From: Lysobacter sp.
GTDB lineage: Bacteria > Pseudomonadota > Gammaproteobacteria > Xanthomonadales > Xanthomonadaceae
Length of the DNA: 64,000 nt
NCBI GenBank assembly: GCA_027306995.1
Contig: DAHUXS010000011.1
Span: 62,001 to 126,000, forward strand
Direction: 5' to 3'
This document shows, piece after piece, positions 60,882 through 64,000 of this stretch. Position 1 is the stretch's first letter, and every line of letters begins with the position of its first letter. The notes below the pieces were generated by a model. It saw nothing but the letters and a program-made list of their open reading frames with translations, did no database searches and had not been told where the DNA came from. Position numbers and translations under genes: made by a program.

Positions 60882-61772
60882 TTAACGATCGACGATCTCG
60901 CCGCCTGGCAGAAACTCCCACGTCCGCACCACGTGCAGCACGTCGAGGTTGTCGCTGGTCTTCGGCAGCGGCGGATACGGTTCGGCCAGGCGGGCGATGC
61001 GCAGCGCGGCGTCGTCGAGCAGTTTGTTGCCGCTTGAACGCACGAGTTGCAGCGAATCGATGCTGCCGTCGCGCCGGATGTCGATCCCGATCATCACCGA
61101 ACCCTGCAACCTGCGTCGCCGCGCTTCCTCGGGATAGTTGAGGTTGCCGACGCGCTGCACGCGATCGACCCATTGCCGCAGGTAGCCGGCGTAGGCGTAT
61201 TCGCGGGTACTGGCGGAGACATACTTGGTTTTCGGGCGCTTGGCGTATTGCCGCGTCTGCTCATCGATCTCGGCGGCGAGGCGCGCTTCGCTCATGTCGA
61301 CATCGACGCGGCGTTCGCCCGGAGGCAGCGGACGATCGCCGCGCGGGGAGGTGTCGCTGGCGGTCGCCGTGGCCTGCGGGCTGTCATGGGTGGTGATGAC
61401 GCGGGTTTCCGGCGGCGGCTGCACGGTCGGCGCTTGTGCCTGCAGTTCGCGCGCGGCGACGCCTTCCTGCGGCGATGGGGTGTCGCCGACCTGCGGATCG
61501 GTCGGACGCGTCGTCTTGTCGTGCTCGCCGCCACCCTGATTGGCGGCCTGGGCGAGGAAGTCCGCCTGCTTCGGCGTCAGCGGTGTCTGCACCTGGGTCA
61601 GGATCACGTCCAGCGTCGGCACCACCGGCGCCGCCTTGCCGATGGCGAAACCGACGCCGAGCAGCAGGACCGCATGCACCGCCAGCGACAGCAGGAAAGT
61701 CGCGCTCAGACGTTGGCCCTCGCTGATGCGCGGCGGATCGACCGCGGGCAGGGCGTCGCTCGGCGTGCTCAC
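60882..61772 (-). CDS. TonB family energy-transducer protein (TonB3-like)
   Basis: 296 residues. A membrane anchor (LSATFLLSLAVHAVLLLGVG, about 23-42) is followed by a long Pro/Gln/Thr-rich periplasmic linker and a C-terminal TonB-like domain: YLRQWVDRVQRVGNLNYPEE, GSVMIGIDIRRDGSIDSLQLV, ALRIARLAEPYPPLP. It has no ExbB/ExbD partner here. Its place after gshB and opposite pilG matches TonB3 (PA0406) of P. aeruginosa, which is required for twitching motility. It overlaps gshB by ATGA. Confidence 0.87.
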   Translation of the reverse strand: MSTPSDALPAVDPPRISEGQRLSATFLLSLAVHAVLLLGVGFAIGKAAPVVPTLDVILTQVQTPLTPKQADFLAQAANQGGGEHDKTTRPTDPQVGDTPSPQEGVAARELQAQAPTVQPPPETRVITTHDSPQATATASDTSPRGDRPLPPGERRVDVDMSEARLAAEIDEQTRQYAKRPKTKYVSASTREYAYAGYLRQWVDRVQRVGNLNYPEEARRRRLQGSVMIGIDIRRDGSIDSLQLVRSSGNKLLDDAALRIARLAEPYPPLPKTSDNLDVLHVVRTWEFLPGGEIVDR

Positions 61773-62719
61773 GCAGCCAGTCGCGCTTCGATGGCGTCGA
61801 ACAGCATCCCTGCGATATTGATCCCGAACTGCGCATCCAGCTCGCGGATGCAGGTCGGGCTGGTGACGTTCACCTCGGTCAGGTAATCGCCGATTACGTC
61901 GAGTCCAACGAACAGCATGCCGCGACGCTTCAGCTCCGGCGCGACCCGGGCGGCGATCCAGCGGTCGCGTTCGCTCAATGGCCGGCCTTCGCCGCGGCCA
62001 CCGGCGGCAAGATTGCCGCGGAATTCGTCGCCCTGCGGGATGCGGGCGAGGCAGTAATCGACCGGCACGCCATCGACCAGCAGCACGCGCTTGTCGCCAT
62101 CGACGATTTCCGGGACATAGCGCTGGGCGATGGCGAGGTGCTGGCCGCCTTCGGTCAGCGTCTCCAGCATCACATTCAGGTTGGGATCGCCGCGGCTGGC
62201 ACGGAAGATAGAGCGGCCGCCCATGCCGTCCAGCGGCTTCAACACCGCTTCGCCCTGTTCATGTACGAAGGCCTTGAGCGCCTTGGCATCGCGGCTGACC
62301 AATGTGGGCACGCAACATTCCGGGAACCACAGCGCGGCCAGTTTCTCGTTCATGTCGCGCAGGCCCTGTGGGTCGTTCACGACCAGCGCACCCTGGCGCT
62401 GGGCCAGCGTCAGGATCTGGGTGTCGTGGACGAAATCGGGATCGACCGGCGGATCCTTGCGCATCAGCACGATGTGGCGTGCATCGAACCGGAGCGGCTC
62501 GAACGTGCCCAGCTCGAACCAGTCGACCTTGTCGTCACGCACCTGCAGCAGGGCGGCCTCGGCAGCGGCGACGCCGTCGCTGATCGACAGCCCGCCGGGC
62601 TTGACGTAGCGGATCGGATAACCGCGTCTCTGCGCCTCCAGCAGCATGGCGAGAGTGGAGTCCTTGGCCGGTTTGATCGCGGCGATCGGATCCATCACCA
62701 CCACCACTTCGTGACGCAT
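61769..62719 (-). CDS. gshB: Glutathione synthetase
   Basis: 316-residue ATP-grasp enzyme joining glycine to gamma-glutamylcysteine; the length equals E. coli GshB. MDPIAAIKPAKDSTLAMLLE opens the protein, with VLMRKDPPVDPDFVHDTQIL, VLKPLDGMGGRSIFR (ATP-binding glycine loop) and LLVDGVPVDYCLARIP, ending VTSPTCIRELD. Start ATG 62719 gives MRHEVVVVMDP; the open frame further upstream is not coding. First gene of the gshB-tonB pair. Confidence 0.97.
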   Translation of the reverse strand: MRHEVVVVMDPIAAIKPAKDSTLAMLLEAQRRGYPIRYVKPGGLSISDGVAAAEAALLQVRDDKVDWFELGTFEPLRFDARHIVLMRKDPPVDPDFVHDTQILTLAQRQGALVVNDPQGLRDMNEKLAALWFPECCVPTLVSRDAKALKAFVHEQGEAVLKPLDGMGGRSIFRASRGDPNLNVMLETLTEGGQHLAIAQRYVPEIVDGDKRVLLVDGVPVDYCLARIPQGDEFRGNLAAGGRGEGRPLSERDRWIAARVAPELKRRGMLFVGLDVIGDYLTEVNVTSPTCIRELDAQFGINIAGMLFDAIEARLAA

Positions 62720-62900
62720 GCCGTACTCCGCCGCCCTCGTTAGATGTGCAGATGGTAGCAATATCGATCCGCAGCAATTGGCGGAATGCGGGGAAATTAC
62801 ATCGTTTTCGTCACGCCGGCTTGACATGCCATGCGGCGGATGGAACATTCGCACGGATGGCCGCTTCCCCCGGCGTGCCCCCGTTTCTCAGGACAGGTGG

Positions 62901-63302
62901 ATGGAAGGCAACAACAGCCACGAACGCTTCAGCGGCCTCAAGGTGATGGTCATCGACGACTCGAAGACCATCCGGCGCACTGCGGAATCGCTGCTCAAGC
63001 GCGAAGGTTGCGACGTGGTCACGGCGAGCGACGGCTTCGAGGCGCTGGCCAAGATCGTCGAGCAGCACCCGCACATCATTTTCGTCGACGTGATGATGCC
63101 GCGCCTCGATGGCTACCAGACCTGCGCCCTGATCAAGAACAACCAGGTCTTCCGCTCGACGCCGGTGATCATGCTGTCGTCCAAGGACGGCCTGTTCGAC
63201 AAGGCCAAGGGTCGGATCGTGGGGTCGGAGCAATACCTGACCAAGCCCTTCACCCGCGAAGAACTGCTGGGGGCCATCCAGGCCCATGTCCAGGGGAACT
63301 GA
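62901..63302 (+). CDS. pilG: Twitching-motility response regulator PilG
   Basis: 133-residue single receiver domain: VMVIDDSKTIRRTAESLLKR with the acidic pair, phosphorylated D63 in IIFVDVMMPRLDG, and the Lys in YLTKPF. It has no output domain, as in PilG, which relays signals from the Pil-Chp chemosensory kinase to type IV pilus extension. ATG 62901 is preceded by AGGTGG. First gene of the pilG-pilI-pilJ unit at the right edge. Confidence 0.95.
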   Translation: MEGNNSHERFSGLKVMVIDDSKTIRRTAESLLKREGCDVVTASDGFEALAKIVEQHPHIIFVDVMMPRLDGYQTCALIKNNQVFRSTPVIMLSSKDGLFDKAKGRIVGSEQYLTKPFTREELLGAIQAHVQGN

Positions 63303-63306
63303 ATAG

Positions 63307-63843
63307 ATGGAATCGGGGCTGAGCGCCTACCGCTATCTGTGCGACCTCGACCAGCGCTGCCAGGCGCGGAACGTCGGGTTGCCGCAGATGTCCGCCAGCG
63401 AAGGCTGGCGCGGACTGGGCTATCGGGTTGGCGCCCACCAGCTGCTGTCCAGCTACGACGACATTGCCGAAATCCTGACCCTGCCGGAAACCACGCCGGT
63501 GCCGGGCGGCCAGGCCTGGCTGCTCGGCCTCGCCAACATCCGCGGCAACCTGTTGCCGGTGGTCGATCTCAAGCTGTTCCTGGAAGGCGAACGCACCGTG
63601 CTGCGCGAAGACCAGCGCATGCTGATCGTGCGCCAGCCGGGTGGCGACGTCGCGATCCTGATCGATGGCCTGTTCGGCCAGCGCATCTTCGGCGAACAGC
63701 AATCCACCGACCCGACCGAAATCGGCGAGGGGCGGTACGGGCACTTCATCCAGCGCGCATTCCATGCCGACGGCGAGACCTGGGGCGTCTTCGACTTGTC
63801 GCGGTTGGTCCGCACTCCGGAATTCAGGCAGGCCGCGGCCTGA
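63307..63843 (+). CDS. pilI: CheW-like adaptor PilI
   Basis: 178 residues of a CheW fold: RVGAHQLLSSYDDIAEILTLPETTPVPGG, WLLGLANIRGNLLPVVDLKLFL, and the late domain end. It couples the MCP-like receptor PilJ to the kinase ChpA in the Pil-Chp pathway. It starts 4 bp after pilG stops. There is no pilH between them, unlike in P. aeruginosa. Confidence 0.93.
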   Translation: MESGLSAYRYLCDLDQRCQARNVGLPQMSASEGWRGLGYRVGAHQLLSSYDDIAEILTLPETTPVPGGQAWLLGLANIRGNLLPVVDLKLFLEGERTVLREDQRMLIVRQPGGDVAILIDGLFGQRIFGEQQSTDPTEIGEGRYGHFIQRAFHADGETWGVFDLSRLVRTPEFRQAAA

Positions 63844-63921
63844 CCGCGGCATCCATCCACTCCACTCATCCACAGCAGCGCGGCACGGCAGCGCAACACG
63901 CGTCACCAAAGGGGCAAAACC

Positions 63922-64000
63922 ATGAGCACCACAGCGGACAACATCCTCGGCAGGGCGCGTGCCGCCGGCAGTAACTTCTGGGCGATCATCCTCGCCGGGG
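63922..64000 (+). CDS. pilJ: Twitching-motility MCP PilJ, N-terminal end (partial)
   Basis: Only 26 codons are in the window: MSTTADNILGRARAAGSNFW then the start of a membrane helix (AIILAG). The position after pilI and the N-terminal membrane segment identify it as the methyl-accepting receptor of the Pil-Chp system. The rest is off the right edge. Confidence 0.75.
   Translation, partial: MSTTADNILGRARAAGSNFWAIILAG

Overview
The window is a GC-rich gammaproteobacterial chromosome segment, most likely from the Lysobacteraceae/Xanthomonadaceae (Lysobacter, Luteimonas or Thermomonas type). The evidence is gene content: a SAM-I riboswitch ahead of a MetX of the xanthomonad type, a TonB-dependent receptor, type IV pilus genes pilT/pilU/pilG/pilI/pilJ, and an AAC(6')-like acetyltransferase resembling the chromosomal Stenotrophomonas one. 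The genus call is inference. Genes are tightly packed and many junctions are ATGA or TGATG overlaps.

Region by region. 1-7.2 kb: end of a TonB receptor, an exported protein with a well-formed promoter and twin operator palindromes, hslO/mtgA head to head, a CBS protein, a hemolysin III protein, prfC, and an M23 peptidase. 7.2-10.8 kb: a SAM-I riboswitch followed by the overlapping operon metX-metB-hom. 10.8-14.7 kb: serine dehydratase, then two YceI/cytochrome b561 modules with an inverted glutaredoxin-like gene between them. 14.8-19.4 kb: a 1175-residue hybrid two-component sensor and a secreted S33 peptidase. 19.5-24.7 kb: hemE, a WGR protein, aroB-aroK, dodecin, pdxH, an AAC(6')-like acetyltransferase and a substrate-binding-protein fold without a signal peptide. 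24.7-31.1 kb: DUF4426 lipoprotein-proC and yggS on one strand, pilT-pilU-yqgE-ruvX-pyrB on the other. 31.1-38.5 kb: a compact operon trpL-E-G-D-C-F-B-A plus a lipoprotein hydrolase, with a complete attenuator (leader peptide with three adjacent Trp codons, antiterminator and terminator).

38.5-45.0 kb is an accessory island, visibly richer in A and T. It holds a 1500-residue exported RHS/YD-repeat toxin with a predicted HNH-like nuclease tip, followed by two small genes of immunity type (DUF2019-like and SMI1/KNR4), and a decayed IS3-family element. The island is bracketed by an imperfect 18-bp direct repeat (16 of 18 positions) and abuts hrpA, whose only usable start is TTG.

45.0-64 kb returns to core genes: hrpA, relA, an epimerase-like protein, two glycosyltransferases, mrcB (PBP1b), a DinG-type helicase, tsaB, an RsiV-like exported protein, lepB, then tonB and gshB facing pilG-pilI-pilJ (cut by the right edge). 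In Pseudomonas aeruginosa the DUF4426/proC/yggS/pilTU/pyrB/ruvX/yqgE/tonB3/gshB/pilGHIJ genes form one neighbourhood. Here they are split into two blocks by about 30 kb that contains the trp operon, the RHS island and the hrpA-lepB run.
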